Assembly: GCF_010614805.1 (NCBI RefSeq)
Contig: NZ_JAAFZC010000001.1
Span: forward strand, 372,001-436,000
DNA: 64,000 nt
Direction: 5' to 3'
From: Pseudooceanicola aestuarii
GTDB lineage: Bacteria > Pseudomonadota > Alphaproteobacteria > Rhodobacterales > Rhodobacteraceae
The notes below the pieces were generated by a model. That model did not search any database and was not told the origin of the DNA. It was given only the letters and a program-made list of their open reading frames with translations. Position numbers and translations under genes: made by a program. Positions 37,997-46,420 of the stretch are shown in pieces. Numbering within the stretch: position 1 is the stretch's first letter; each line of letters starts with the position of its first letter.

Positions 37997-39345
37997 CCCA
38001 CCCTTTCGTGCACCAGCGGCGGCGTGTCTTCGGCCACCGGGCCCAGCGTGATCGCGGCATGGACGGCGGCCACCGCCCGATCCGCCGCATCTTCCCGCGC
38101 CGCGTGAACCTGCGCAAGGGGCTGTCCGGCCTCCACCCATGTGCCCAGCCGGGGAAGCCCGGCCAGGCCGACGGCGGGGTTGATCACATCGCCCTCGACC
38201 TGGCGTCCGCCGCCCAGGGCGACGACGGCGAGGCCCAGAGCCTCCCCCTGCATGGCGGCGACGTAGCCGGCGCGCGGGGCCGGGACTTCGCGGATCACCG
38301 GCGCCTCGGGCAAGGATTGCGTCCAGCTGCCGGCGAAATCCTGCGGCCCGCCCATCGCGGCAACCATACGTGCGAAATTCTCGGCGGCGCGCCCGTCATC
38401 AATGGCGATGCGCATTCGGTCGGCGCCGTCCTGCGCGTCCTCGGCCAGACCGGCGCCGGCCAACACTTCGCCCCCCAGCCGGGCGGACAGGTCCAGCAGC
38501 GGCCCCCGGGATTGCCCGGTCAGCACGCGCATGACCTCGGCCACCTCCAGCGCGTTTCCCAGCGCGGGGGCCAGCGGCTGGTTCATGTCGGTGATCAGGG
38601 CGACCGTCGGGCAATCGGCCGCATTGGCGGTGGAGACGAGCGCCCCGGCCAGGGCGCGCGCGTCCGCCAGCGTCTTCATGAAGGCGCCGGTGCCGATCTT
38701 GACGTCCAGCACCAGCCCCTCCAGCCCCGCCGCCAGCTTCTTGGACAGGATGGAGGCGGTGATCAGATCCAGGCTTTCCACCGTCGCGGTGACGTCGCGC
38801 ACGGCATATAGCCGCCGGTCCGCAGGCGCGATGTCCCCGGTGGCCGAGACGATGGCACAGCCCACATCCCCCACCACCCGGCGAAAACGCTGTTCGGTCA
38901 GCTGGGTCGACAGGCCCGGTATCGCCTCCATCTTGTCCAGCGTGCCGCCGGTATGGCCCAGCCCCCGGCCGGAAATCATCGGCACATAGGCGCCGCAAGC
39001 CGCCAGCGCGGGTGCCAGCACCAGCGAAGTGCAATCGCCCACCCCGCCGGTCGAATGCTTGTCCAGTACCGGGCCAGGCAGATCCCAGCCCAGGACATCG
39101 CCACTGTCGCGCATCGCCAGCGTGAGGGCGACGCGCCCGTCATCCCCCAGCCCGTTCAGCAGCGCGGCCATGGCAAAGGCACCGGCCTGCGCATCGCTGA
39201 CCGTGCCATCCGCCAGGCCGCGCGCAAACCAGTCCAGCGCGGCACGGTCGGGCCGCTGACCATCGCGCAGCCGGGCCAGGATGGCGCGGGCGCTTGGCGT
39301 GCCCGTGGCAGGCACGCCACCGGGCGCATCACCGGGGACGGCCAT
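37993..39345 (-). CDS. deoA: Thymidine phosphorylase
   Basis: A 450-residue enzyme that splits thymidine and deoxyuridine with phosphate. Motifs: [11 protein letters not shown] (phosphate binding), [38 protein letters not shown], and [13 protein letters not shown]. The N-terminal helical domain begins [14 protein letters not shown] ([20 protein letters not shown]). The start codon overlaps the cdd stop by one base, and the end overlaps deoB. The length is slightly above E. coli DeoA. Confidence 0.97.
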   Translation of the reverse strand: MAVPGDAPGGVPATGTPSARAILARLRDGQRPDRAALDWFARGLADGTVSDAQAGAFAMAALLNGLGDDGRVALTLAMRDSGDVLGWDLPGPVLDKHSTGGVGDCTSLVLAPALAACGAYVPMISGRGLGHTGGTLDKMEAIPGLSTQLTEQRFRRVVGDVGCAIVSATGDIAPADRRLYAVRDVTATVESLDLITASILSKKLAAGLEGLVLDVKIGTGAFMKTLADARALAGALVSTANAADCPTVALITDMNQPLAPALGNALEVAEVMRVLTGQSRGPLLDLSARLGGEVLAGAGLAEDAQDGADRMRIAIDDGRAAENFARMVAAMGGPQDFAGSWTQSLPEAPVIREVPAPRAGYVAAMQGEALGLAVVALGGGRQVEGDVINPAVGLAGLPRLGTWVEAGQPLAQVHAAREDAADRAVAAVHAAITLGPVAEDTPPLVHERVG

Positions 39346-39740
39346 CAGGCGCGATCCATATGGCCTGCCTCGAACCGGCCGGGCAGCAACTCTGCCACGC
39401 TCATCACCGTTTCGGCGCCATCGGTGGTGAACAGGCGCACCGCCACGTCCGGCGCCGCGAATTCCGCGATCTTCTGCCGGCAGCCACCGCAGGGCGGCAC
39501 GGGGCTGGGGCTGTCGGCGATCACGCAGATCTCGGCGATTGCGGTGTCACCCGCCGCGATCATCGCCGCGATGGCTCCGGCCTCGGCGCAGGTCCCCTCG
39601 GGATAGGCGACATTCTCGACATTGCAGCCGACATGGGTGTTGCCGTCGGTGCTGCGCAGGGCGGCGCCGACCTTGAAGTTGGAATAGGGCGCATGGGCAT
39701 TCAGCCGCACGTCCCGAGCCGCATTGCGCAGGTCTGTCAT
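39345..39740 (-). CDS. cdd: Cytidine deaminase
   Basis: A 131-residue zinc enzyme that deaminates cytidine and deoxycytidine. The tetrameric type is shown by its length and by the zinc motif TCAEAGAIAAM with PPCGGCRQKI (CxE...PCxxC). HAPYSNFKVGAAL and GCNVENVAYPEG are also diagnostic. The ATG at 39740 follows GGAGG. It is the first gene of the nucleoside salvage operon, so the promoter should lie in the 150 bases before it, which also hold the OmpA gene's terminator. Confidence 0.96.
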   Translation of the reverse strand: MTDLRNAARDVRLNAHAPYSNFKVGAALRSTDGNTHVGCNVENVAYPEGTCAEAGAIAAMIAAGDTAIAEICVIADSPSPVPPCGGCRQKIAEFAAPDVAVRLFTTDGAETVMSVAELLPGRFEAGHMDRA

Positions 39741-39896
39741 GGGATCCTCCGTTTGGGCCAATCTCAACAGGCCGGGCGCGGTTGGCAAGGCCCGCGTGAG
39801 GTTTCGTGTCCCTGCCGTCGCGTTCCCGCCCTGATGCCCGATCAAGGCGCCCCCCCTGCGTACGGGGCAGGAAAAGATAAAGGGTCCCAAAACGCG

Positions 39897-39926
39897 AAAC
39901 GCCCCGACCGAGGGGGCGGGGCGTTT
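39897..39926 (-). terminator. Terminator of the OmpA-family gene
   Basis: AAACGCCCCG and CGGGGCGTTT form a perfect 10-bp stem around a 10-base loop. On the minus strand TTTCGCGTTTTGGG follows. It lies 24 bases after the stop codon at 39951. Confidence 0.8.
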
Positions 39927-39950
39927 GCATCCGGTCCGGGACGGCCCGGA

Positions 39951-40601
39951 TCAGGTCGTGGGCAGGATCACGATCTCCACCCGGCGGTTCTGGGCGCGGC
40001 CATCGGGCGTCAGGTTCGACGCGCGGGGCTGGTCCTCGCCCCGGCCAAAGGCCTGAACGCGAGAGGACGAGACGCCGTTGGACAGCAGGACACTCGCGAC
40101 CGAATTGGCGCGGCGGGCGGACAGCTGTTGGTTATAGGAGGCCTCGCCAGTGTTGTCGGTATGGCCGATCACCTGAACGGTGGTCTGCGGATACTGGTTG
40201 AGCGAGGCGGCAACGGTGCGCAGATCGGTGCGCAGCGTGCCCGTCAGCTCGGCACTGTCGGTGGCGAACAGGATGTCCTGCGGCATGGTCACGACCAGGC
40301 GATCGCCGGTGTTGACGATCTGCACGTTGCCGCCCAGATCGCGGCGCAGTTCCGCTTCCTGCTTGTCCAGGAAGGAGCCGTAGGCCGCGCCGGCGATGCC
40401 GCCCGCGACGGCGCCGATGGCCGCGCCCTTGCCCTTGTCATCGCTGACGATGGCGCCGGTGGCCGCGCCCAGCAACGCGCCAAGACCAGCGCCGCCACGG
40501 GTGTTGCGGTAGCCGTCATTGGCGGTGGTTTCGGCGCAGGCGCCCAGCGCCAGCAGCGCGGCGCCCGACAGCGCCAGGATCGGTTTGCGATTGGTAATCA
40601 T
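39951..40601 (-). CDS. OmpA-family lipoprotein with glycine zipper (YiaD-like)
   Basis: A 216-residue outer-membrane lipoprotein. The signal ends in ALLALGAC (lipobox). A glycine-zipper stretch follows (GGAGLGALLGAATGAIV and GAAIGAVAGGIAGAAYG), and the last 110 residues are the OmpA peptidoglycan-binding domain (VQVIGHTDNTGEASYNQQLSARRA and NRRVEIVI). It anchors the outer membrane to the wall. The ATG at 40601 follows AAAGGG; a longer open frame upstream lacks an export signal. Confidence 0.92.
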   Translation of the reverse strand: MITNRKPILALSGAALLALGACAETTANDGYRNTRGGAGLGALLGAATGAIVSDDKGKGAAIGAVAGGIAGAAYGSFLDKQEAELRRDLGGNVQIVNTGDRLVVTMPQDILFATDSAELTGTLRTDLRTVAASLNQYPQTTVQVIGHTDNTGEASYNQQLSARRANSVASVLLSNGVSSSRVQAFGRGEDQPRASNLTPDGRAQNRRVEIVILPTT

Positions 40602-40823
40602 CTCTGCCCTTTCATGTTCGGCCCTGCGGTCGGGCCTCTCCATGTCCATATCCATATCCCAGGCGGCGCGCAGCCCCCCGTCCGGAATGAACAACGCGCG
40701 AGCTTTCGGCTGGTTCCCGCCCACGCCACGAATTTTCCGCATCTCGGGGCACAAGGCCAAGCCCATGGGGGGAAGTTGCCCCCCCTCCCCCGCTCGCAGG
40801 ACGACGGGCAGGGGCGGGTGGCG

Positions 40824-41714
40824 CTACCCCGCCTCGGCCCGCGCGCTTTCCCAGGCCAGCATGGCGCGTTTCACCGGCAGGCCCCAGTGATAGCCCCCCA
40901 GCGCGCCGCCCTTGCGCAGGGCCCGGTGGCAGGGAATCAGCCAGCTGACCGGGTTTCGCCCCACCGCCGTGCCGACCGCCCGCTGGGCGCGGGGATGGCC
41001 GATGGCGCGGGCGATCTCGGAATAGGTGGTGACATGGCCGCTGGGCACGGTCAGCAAGGCCTCCCAGACCTTGATCTGGAAGGGCGCGCCCAACAGGTGC
41101 AACCGCGTCTCCCCCCGCTGGGCCATCGCGGCGGCGACCCATGGGGCGATGGCGTCAGGATCTTCGGTCAGCGTGGCGCGGGGCCAGCGCGCGGCCATGT
41201 CGGCCATCGCCGCATCGCGCCCCATTTCGGCGGTGAAGGCCAGACCGCAAAGGCCGCGAACGGACGCCATGGCCAGCACCTCCCCGAAGGGGCTGTCAAA
41301 CCAGCCCCAGCGCAGCGTCAGCCCCGCCCCGCCTCGGGCGTATTCGCCGGGGCTCATCGCCTCCCAGCGCAGAAACAGATCATGCAGGCGCCCGGACCCG
41401 GACAGCCCGGCGCCCAGCGCCGCTTCCACCGTGGAGAACCGCGCCGACAACAGCCGCCGCGCCTGTCCCAACGCCAGGTATTGTTGATAGCGTTTCGGCG
41501 AAATCCCGGCCCAGGCGGAAAAGATGCGCTGAAAATGCGCCGGGCTCATCCCCATGCGGGCGGCGAGGTCTTCAAGCGACAGCGGCGTGTCGGCCGCGTC
41601 GATCTCTTCGATGGCGCGGCGGATGACGTGGTAGTGGTAGCCGTCCTCCGACGTGGCCGACGCCAGGGCGGGCGCGTTGTGCAGGGGGGCGGCTGGTGCG
41701 GGTGCGGCGGGCAT
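40824..41714 (-). CDS. AraC-methyltransferase protein, Ada-like without zinc domain
   Basis: A 296-residue protein with an AraC-type HTH (SLEDLAARMGMSPAHFQRIFSAWAGISP, in parts) fused to an O6-methylguanine-DNA methyltransferase domain with the acceptor in SWLIPCHRALRKGG. The N-terminal phosphotriester domain of Ada is missing, so it cannot be switched by methylphosphotriesters in the usual way. ATG at 41714 follows AAAGGAGA. It diverges from nth, a base-excision repair gene, with 122 bases between. The full-length Ada is at 32349. Confidence 0.92.
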   Translation of the reverse strand: MPAAPAPAAPLHNAPALASATSEDGYHYHVIRRAIEEIDAADTPLSLEDLAARMGMSPAHFQRIFSAWAGISPKRYQQYLALGQARRLLSARFSTVEAALGAGLSGSGRLHDLFLRWEAMSPGEYARGGAGLTLRWGWFDSPFGEVLAMASVRGLCGLAFTAEMGRDAAMADMAARWPRATLTEDPDAIAPWVAAAMAQRGETRLHLLGAPFQIKVWEALLTVPSGHVTTYSEIARAIGHPRAQRAVGTAVGRNPVSWLIPCHRALRKGGALGGYHWGLPVKRAMLAWESARAEAG

Positions 41715-41836
41715 GGCGATCTCCTTTCGGGCAGGTTACGCCCTGCGGCGCCACCGCGCGACCCGCTTCTTGCGGGTTCGGAGCAGTGCTGGCCGGACCG
41801 CTTGTCAGACGGGTCGGGACACGGCATAGCAGGACC

Positions 41837-42481
41837 ATGGCCCGTCAACTCTCCTACCCCGTCATGCGCGAGATCTTCGCGCGGTTCCACGCAGCCGAAC
41901 CCGAACCCAAGGGGGAGCTGAACCACGTCAACGCCTATACCCTGGTGGTGGCCGTCGCCCTGTCTGCCCAGGCCACCGACGCCGGTGTCAACCGCGCCAC
42001 GGCAGAGCTGTTCCGCATCGCCGACACGCCCGAGAAGATGCTGGCGCTGGGCGAGGAAGGCGTGACCGAACATATCAAGACCATCGGCCTGTTCCGTCAG
42101 AAGGCGAAGAACGTGATCAAACTGTCGCGCATTCTGGTGGAGGAGTATGGCGGCGAGGTGCCCAATTCCCGCGCCGCCCTGCAATCCCTGCCCGGCGTCG
42201 GGCGCAAGACCGCGAACGTGGTGTTGAACATGTGGTGGCACTACCCGGCGCAGGCGGTGGATACCCATATCTTCCGCCTGGGCAATCGCAGCGGCATCGC
42301 ACCCGGCAAGGATGTCGTGGCCGTGGAACGCGCGATCGAGGACAACGTGCCCGCCGATTACCAATTACACGCGCATCACTGGATGATTCTGCACGGACGC
42401 TATACCTGCGTGGCGCGAAAACCCAAATGCGCGGCCTGCCTGATCCGCGATCTCTGCCTGTACGAGGAGAAGACCCTGTGA
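41837..42481 (+). CDS. nth: Endonuclease III
   Basis: A 214-residue DNA glycosylase/AP lyase for oxidised pyrimidines. The helix-hairpin-helix LPGVGRKTANVVLNMWW contains the catalytic lysine; VDTHIFRLGNR has the catalytic Asp. The C-terminal iron-sulfur cluster cysteines are spaced C-X6-C-X2-C-X5-C (CVARKPKCAACLIRDLC). The ATG at 41837 follows AGCAGGACC. Its stop overlaps the GTG of the next gene (GTGA). Confidence 0.96.
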   Translation: MARQLSYPVMREIFARFHAAEPEPKGELNHVNAYTLVVAVALSAQATDAGVNRATAELFRIADTPEKMLALGEEGVTEHIKTIGLFRQKAKNVIKLSRILVEEYGGEVPNSRAALQSLPGVGRKTANVVLNMWWHYPAQAVDTHIFRLGNRSGIAPGKDVVAVERAIEDNVPADYQLHAHHWMILHGRYTCVARKPKCAACLIRDLCLYEEKTL

Positions 42482-43464
42482 CCCGATATGACGTGATCGG
42501 CATCGGCAATGCCATTGTCGACGTGATCAGCCAAAGCGACGATCAATTCCTGGACTTGATGGGCATTCAGAAGGGCATCATGCAGCTGGTCGAACGCGAC
42601 CGGGGCGAGATGCTGTATGGCGCCATGGAGAACCGCCGTCAGGCGCCGGGCGGTTCGGTCGCGAACACGCTGGCGGGGCTGGGAAATCTGGGCCTGAAAA
42701 CCGGGTTCATCGGCCGGGTGCGCGATGATGCACTGGGCCAGTTCTACGCGCGCGAAATGGCCGAGGACGGCACCGATTTCGTCAACGCGCCGGTGGCGGG
42801 CGGGGAGTTGCCGACCTCCCGCTCGATGATTTTCGTCTCCCCCGACGGGGAGCGGTCGATGAACACCTATCTGGGCATCTCGGCGGAGCTGGGGCCGGAG
42901 GACGTGGCGGAAGAGGTGGCAGCCAATGCCGCCCTGCTGTTCCTTGAGGGGTATCTCTACGACAAGGACAAGGGGAAAGCCGCGTTCGAAACGGCGGCCC
43001 GCCTGACCCGCGCCGCCGGTGGCAAGGCCGGGATCGCCCTGTCCGATCCGTTCTGCGTGGATCGCCACCGCGCCGATTTCCGCCAGCTGGTAACCGAGCT
43101 GGACTACGTGATCGGCAATGAACACGAGTGGAAATCGCTGTACGAGGTGGCGGATCTGGAAGACGCGCTGACCGCCGCCGCCGCCGATTGCGGGCTGGTC
43201 GTCTGCACCCGTTCCGGCCAGGACGTGGTCCTGCTGCGCGGGGCGGAGCGGGTCGTGGTGCCGGTGACCGAAGTGGTGCCGGTGGATGCCACCGGCGCGG
43301 GCGACCTGTTCGCGGCCGGGTTCCTCTATGGCCTGGCCACCGGGACGGATCTGGCCACTGCGGGCCGGATGGGCTGTGTCGCGGCGGCGGAGGTGATCTC
43401 CCATTACGGCGCCCGGCCGGAGGGCGACCTGACCGCGCTGTTCCAGGCGGAGGGGCTGCTGTAA
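42478..43464 (+). CDS. PfkB-family kinase, adenosine kinase-like
   Basis: A 328-residue ribokinase-fold enzyme. GGSVANTLAGLGNLGLKTGFIGRV binds the sugar and DATGAGDLFAAGFLYG holds the catalytic Asp and anion hole. The opening YDVIGIGNAIVDVI and the overall length fit the group annotated as adenosine kinase in alphaproteobacteria; the substrate needs testing because PfkB specificity is hard to predict. The start is a GTG at 42478 that overlaps the nth stop codon. Confidence 0.88.
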   Translation: MTRYDVIGIGNAIVDVISQSDDQFLDLMGIQKGIMQLVERDRGEMLYGAMENRRQAPGGSVANTLAGLGNLGLKTGFIGRVRDDALGQFYAREMAEDGTDFVNAPVAGGELPTSRSMIFVSPDGERSMNTYLGISAELGPEDVAEEVAANAALLFLEGYLYDKDKGKAAFETAARLTRAAGGKAGIALSDPFCVDRHRADFRQLVTELDYVIGNEHEWKSLYEVADLEDALTAAAADCGLVVCTRSGQDVVLLRGAERVVVPVTEVVPVDATGAGDLFAAGFLYGLATGTDLATAGRMGCVAAAEVISHYGARPEGDLTALFQAEGLL

Positions 43465-43649
43465 CGCCCCCCCTTCTACGGGACTATGTGCGAAAAGGCG
43501 CGGTGGGGGCCGGTGTGCGCCAACTGATCCCACGGCGGGGGTGCTGCGATCCCGTCCGCAGCCCCTTGCCCCCAGGGGCCAAAGCACGGGTCAGCCGCGC
43601 CGGGGCAGCGCCCGCACCCATTCAGCGCGCCTATCGCACCGTGACGCGG

Positions 43650-43680
43650 GGCCTGGCCGGGCAATCCCCTCGGCCAGGCC
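43650..43680. terminator. Hairpin between convergent genes
   Basis: GGCCTGGCCG and CGGCCAGGCC form a perfect 10-bp stem with an 11-base loop, 3 bases from the lpxK stop codon. The plus side is followed by TGTCTATT. It may serve both lpxK and the kinase gene. Confidence 0.5.
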
Positions 43681-43683
43681 TGT

Positions 43684-44679
43684 CTATTCCGGCAGGAGGC
43701 GTTCCAGTGCCGCATCCAATGGCGCGGGGTCGTCAAGGCGCAGCCGCACCGGCAGGGTCAACACCTGCTGCTGCAAGGCGCGCGGCAGGCGCACCGCGTC
43801 CTTCTCCGTCGTGACCAGCTGCGCGCCCTGGCGGGCCGCATCATGCAGCAGGCGCTGCATCAGGGCCGGGCTCAGCGGTTGGTGATCGGCCAGTGCCTCC
43901 GTCTGAAGCAGATCGGCACCGAGGCCACGCAACGTGGCAAAGAACTTCGCCGGATGGCCGATCCCCGCAAAGGCCAGCACCGGCAGCCCATGCCAGTCCA
44001 TCCCGGTCTGCAACGGGGTCAGAGCGCCACGCAGTCGGGTCATGTCGCGGGCATCAGGCCAGCGGGTGGCGAACCGCTCCTGCGCCACGGCGGCGCCGAT
44101 GGTCAGCAGCAGGTCGGCCCGCGCCAGCCCGCTGGCCACCGGCTCCCGCAGGGGGCCGGCGGGGATACAGCGCTGATTGCCGAAACCGCGCTCGGCATCG
44201 GCCACGATGATCGACAGATCCTTGGCCAGTGCGGGATCCTGGAACCCGTCGTCCAGGATCAGCACCTGCGCGCCGGCGGCCACCGCCGCACGGGCCGTAG
44301 CGGCCCGGTCCCCTCCCACCCAGCAGGGCGCAAAAGCGGCCAGCAGCAGCGGTTCGTCCCCGGTGTCGGCGGCGGTATGGCGGGCCGGATCGACGCGGGT
44401 CGGCGCCGTGATCCGCCCCCCGTATCCGCGCGAAACGACATGCGCCGCCACGCCGCGCCGCGACAGCGCCTCCAGCAGCGCAATCACGGTGGGGGTCTTG
44501 CCGGTACCGCCGGCATTCAGGTTGCCGACACAGATCACTGGCGCGCCGGGGCGGATCGGCCGGCCGCGCGCCAACCGCCGGGCCGTGGCGCGGCCAAAAG
44601 CCGCGCCCAGCGGCGACAGCAGCCGGGCGGCCAGGCCGGGCGCCGTGACCGGGCGGTTCCAGAAATCGGGCGCGCGCAT
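43684..44679 (-). CDS. lpxK: Tetraacyldisaccharide 4'-kinase
   Basis: A 331-residue membrane-associated kinase that adds the 4'-phosphate to the lipid A precursor. The Walker A is at about residue 56 ([11 protein letters not shown]), preceded by PVICVGNLN, and VSRGYGG and DDGFQDPAL follow (the DxD-like catalytic region). The N-terminal helix [21 protein letters not shown] is the usual membrane anchor. The start codon shares a base with the waaA-like stop, so it is cotranscribed with that gene. Confidence 0.95.
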   Translation of the reverse strand: MRAPDFWNRPVTAPGLAARLLSPLGAAFGRATARRLARGRPIRPGAPVICVGNLNAGGTGKTPTVIALLEALSRRGVAAHVVSRGYGGRITAPTRVDPARHTAADTGDEPLLLAAFAPCWVGGDRAATARAAVAAGAQVLILDDGFQDPALAKDLSIIVADAERGFGNQRCIPAGPLREPVASGLARADLLLTIGAAVAQERFATRWPDARDMTRLRGALTPLQTGMDWHGLPVLAFAGIGHPAKFFATLRGLGADLLQTEALADHQPLSPALMQRLLHDAARQGAQLVTTEKDAVRLPRALQQQVLTLPVRLRLDDPAPLDAALERLLPE

Positions 44680-45965
44680 CAGCCTGCCTGCCTTTCGTCG
44701 ATCGTTGCCGCGATCCAGTCCATCACCGCGTCCGTGACCTCCGCCCCCTGGGTAACAACCTCCCAGCCGGCACTGGCCATCTCCGCCGCCGCATCGGGGG
44801 CCGACAGGCGGATCACTGCATTGGCCAGACCTTCCGCATCACGGATCAGCGCGGCGGCACCGGCGCGGACCAGGCGGGAATAGGCTTCCATATGGGCGGG
44901 GATATGCGGCCCGTAGATCACTGCCGACCCCAGCGCCGCGGGGGCAAAGGGATCCAGCCCTGACATGCCGCGATGCAGCGACCCGGCCATGAAGGTAACG
45001 GGGCACAGACGATACCACAGCCCCATCTCGCCCGCCGTGTCCGCCAGCAGGATCTGGGTCTCGTCCGTGGGCATCGCACCGTCGGACCATTGCTCCGCCC
45101 GCCAACCACCATCGCGCAGCATCGCCGCGATCGCGGTGCCCTGGGCCGGGTCGTCGGGGACCAGCACCAGCAACAGCCGATGCGCCAGCCGGGAGGCGCG
45201 ACGGTGCGCCTCCAGCACCACCGACAGCTCTTCTTGCGCCACCTGCGCGGCCAGCCAAAGCGGCCGCCCCTCCAGGTCGGCGGCCAGCTGGTCGCGCAGT
45301 TCCGCATCGCCGGACAGGGCCGGACCCGCGTCCTGCAACGGGCCGGTGACGGTGATCCGCCCCGGCTGCGCGCCCAGCCGTTCCAGCCGCCGCCGGGCAT
45401 TGCCCGACACCGCGAAAATGGCGGCGAAGTTATCCAGCACGCTGCGGCTCATGTCCGGCAGCCAGCGCAGGCGGGCGTCATCGAACCCGGCCGCCTCCGC
45501 CTCCACCAGAAGTGCGGGGATGCCCCGCTTGCCGGTGAGGGTCAGCAGCGCGGGGCGCAGGTTGCCATGCGCCCAAAGGCACAGATCCGGCTGCCAATGA
45601 TCCAGAAAGGCGCGGACCGCGCGCGTTTCCTCGGGCGGGGCGGACCGGTGAAGGATCTCCATGTTCTCCAGCCCGTCACGATCGGGCCGGGGCGGCACAA
45701 TATCCCCGGCGGCAGGACCATCGGCCGGATCGTCGCGCGGCCCCTCGCCGCCGCCTGCCGGGTCATGGGTCATCAGCACCGTCGCATCGGCCCAGGACTG
45801 GTGCAGGCGGTGAACCAGCTGCATCAGCGCGACCTGGCGCGCGGCGGGCGGGCAATGCAGCCAGATCAGCGGGCCGCGCGGGCGGGCCTGCGCCTCCCCC
45901 CTACGGGGACGGCGCGCCCGCCCGGCGAGCGCCATGTAGGCCGCCAGGCTGACCGAGCGGGGCAC
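44679..45965 (-). CDS. Kdo transferase-like glycosyltransferase, divergent
   Basis: A 428-residue GT-B protein related to WaaA, which adds Kdo to lipid A. The C-terminal half is recognisable ([58 protein letters not shown], in parts). The usual N-terminal membrane helix is absent. The usual HxxSVGE loop, with the catalytic Glu, is here [15 protein letters not shown]. It could be a second, altered transferase. The start is a GTG at 45965 with a weak ribosome site. It lies between a DUF4170 gene and lpxK in one operon. Confidence 0.8.
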   Translation of the reverse strand: MPRSVSLAAYMALAGRARRPRRGEAQARPRGPLIWLHCPPAARQVALMQLVHRLHQSWADATVLMTHDPAGGGEGPRDDPADGPAAGDIVPPRPDRDGLENMEILHRSAPPEETRAVRAFLDHWQPDLCLWAHGNLRPALLTLTGKRGIPALLVEAEAAGFDDARLRWLPDMSRSVLDNFAAIFAVSGNARRRLERLGAQPGRITVTGPLQDAGPALSGDAELRDQLAADLEGRPLWLAAQVAQEELSVVLEAHRRASRLAHRLLLVLVPDDPAQGTAIAAMLRDGGWRAEQWSDGAMPTDETQILLADTAGEMGLWYRLCPVTFMAGSLHRGMSGLDPFAPAALGSAVIYGPHIPAHMEAYSRLVRAGAAALIRDAEGLANAVIRLSAPDAAAEMASAGWEVVTQGAEVTDAVMDWIAATIDERQAG

Positions 45966-45971
45966 CCGCGC

Positions 45972-46211
45972 CTAGCCGAGTTCTTCGGTCGGCGAGGCGG
46001 CGGCTTCCTCGTCGCGCAGGCGGTGCAGATGGGCGATGAAATAGCGCATATGAGCATTGTCCACGGTGCGCTGCGCCTCGGCCTTCCAGGCGTCATAGGC
46101 GGTAGCGTAATCTGGGAAGATGCCGACGATGTGGATATCCTCGACATCCTTGAAGGTGGATTTGGTCGGATCGACCAGCTCACCGCCGAAGACAAGGTGA
46201 AGGCGCTGCAT
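45972..46211 (-). CDS. DUF4170 family protein
   Basis: A 79-residue soluble protein. LHLVFGGELVDP and VHIVGIF-like (IHIVGIFPDYATAYDAWKAEAQRTVDNAHMRYFIAHLHR, in parts) match DUF4170, a family of small alphaproteobacterial proteins of unknown function often placed beside lipopolysaccharide genes. ATG at 46211 follows AAAGGAA. It starts the leftward unit DUF4170-waaA-like-lpxK. Confidence 0.88.
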   Translation of the reverse strand: MQRLHLVFGGELVDPTKSTFKDVEDIHIVGIFPDYATAYDAWKAEAQRTVDNAHMRYFIAHLHRLRDEEAAASPTEELG

Positions 46212-46420
46212 GTGCCGCTTCCTTTCGGGTTGGGGCATGGGATGGGCGCAACCTGCGCAGAAGGCGTGTGCGGGTCAAGGGCGCGACGGTCAAGAGGGGG
46301 TGGCAGGGGATGCCCGACAAGGGGGCGCGAGCCGATCCGGTGCCGGGACGCCGGACCCCACTTCTCACCGTCGCGAAAGTGGTTTAATGCTAAACTACCC
46401 ACCGGAGGGAAGGACACCCG

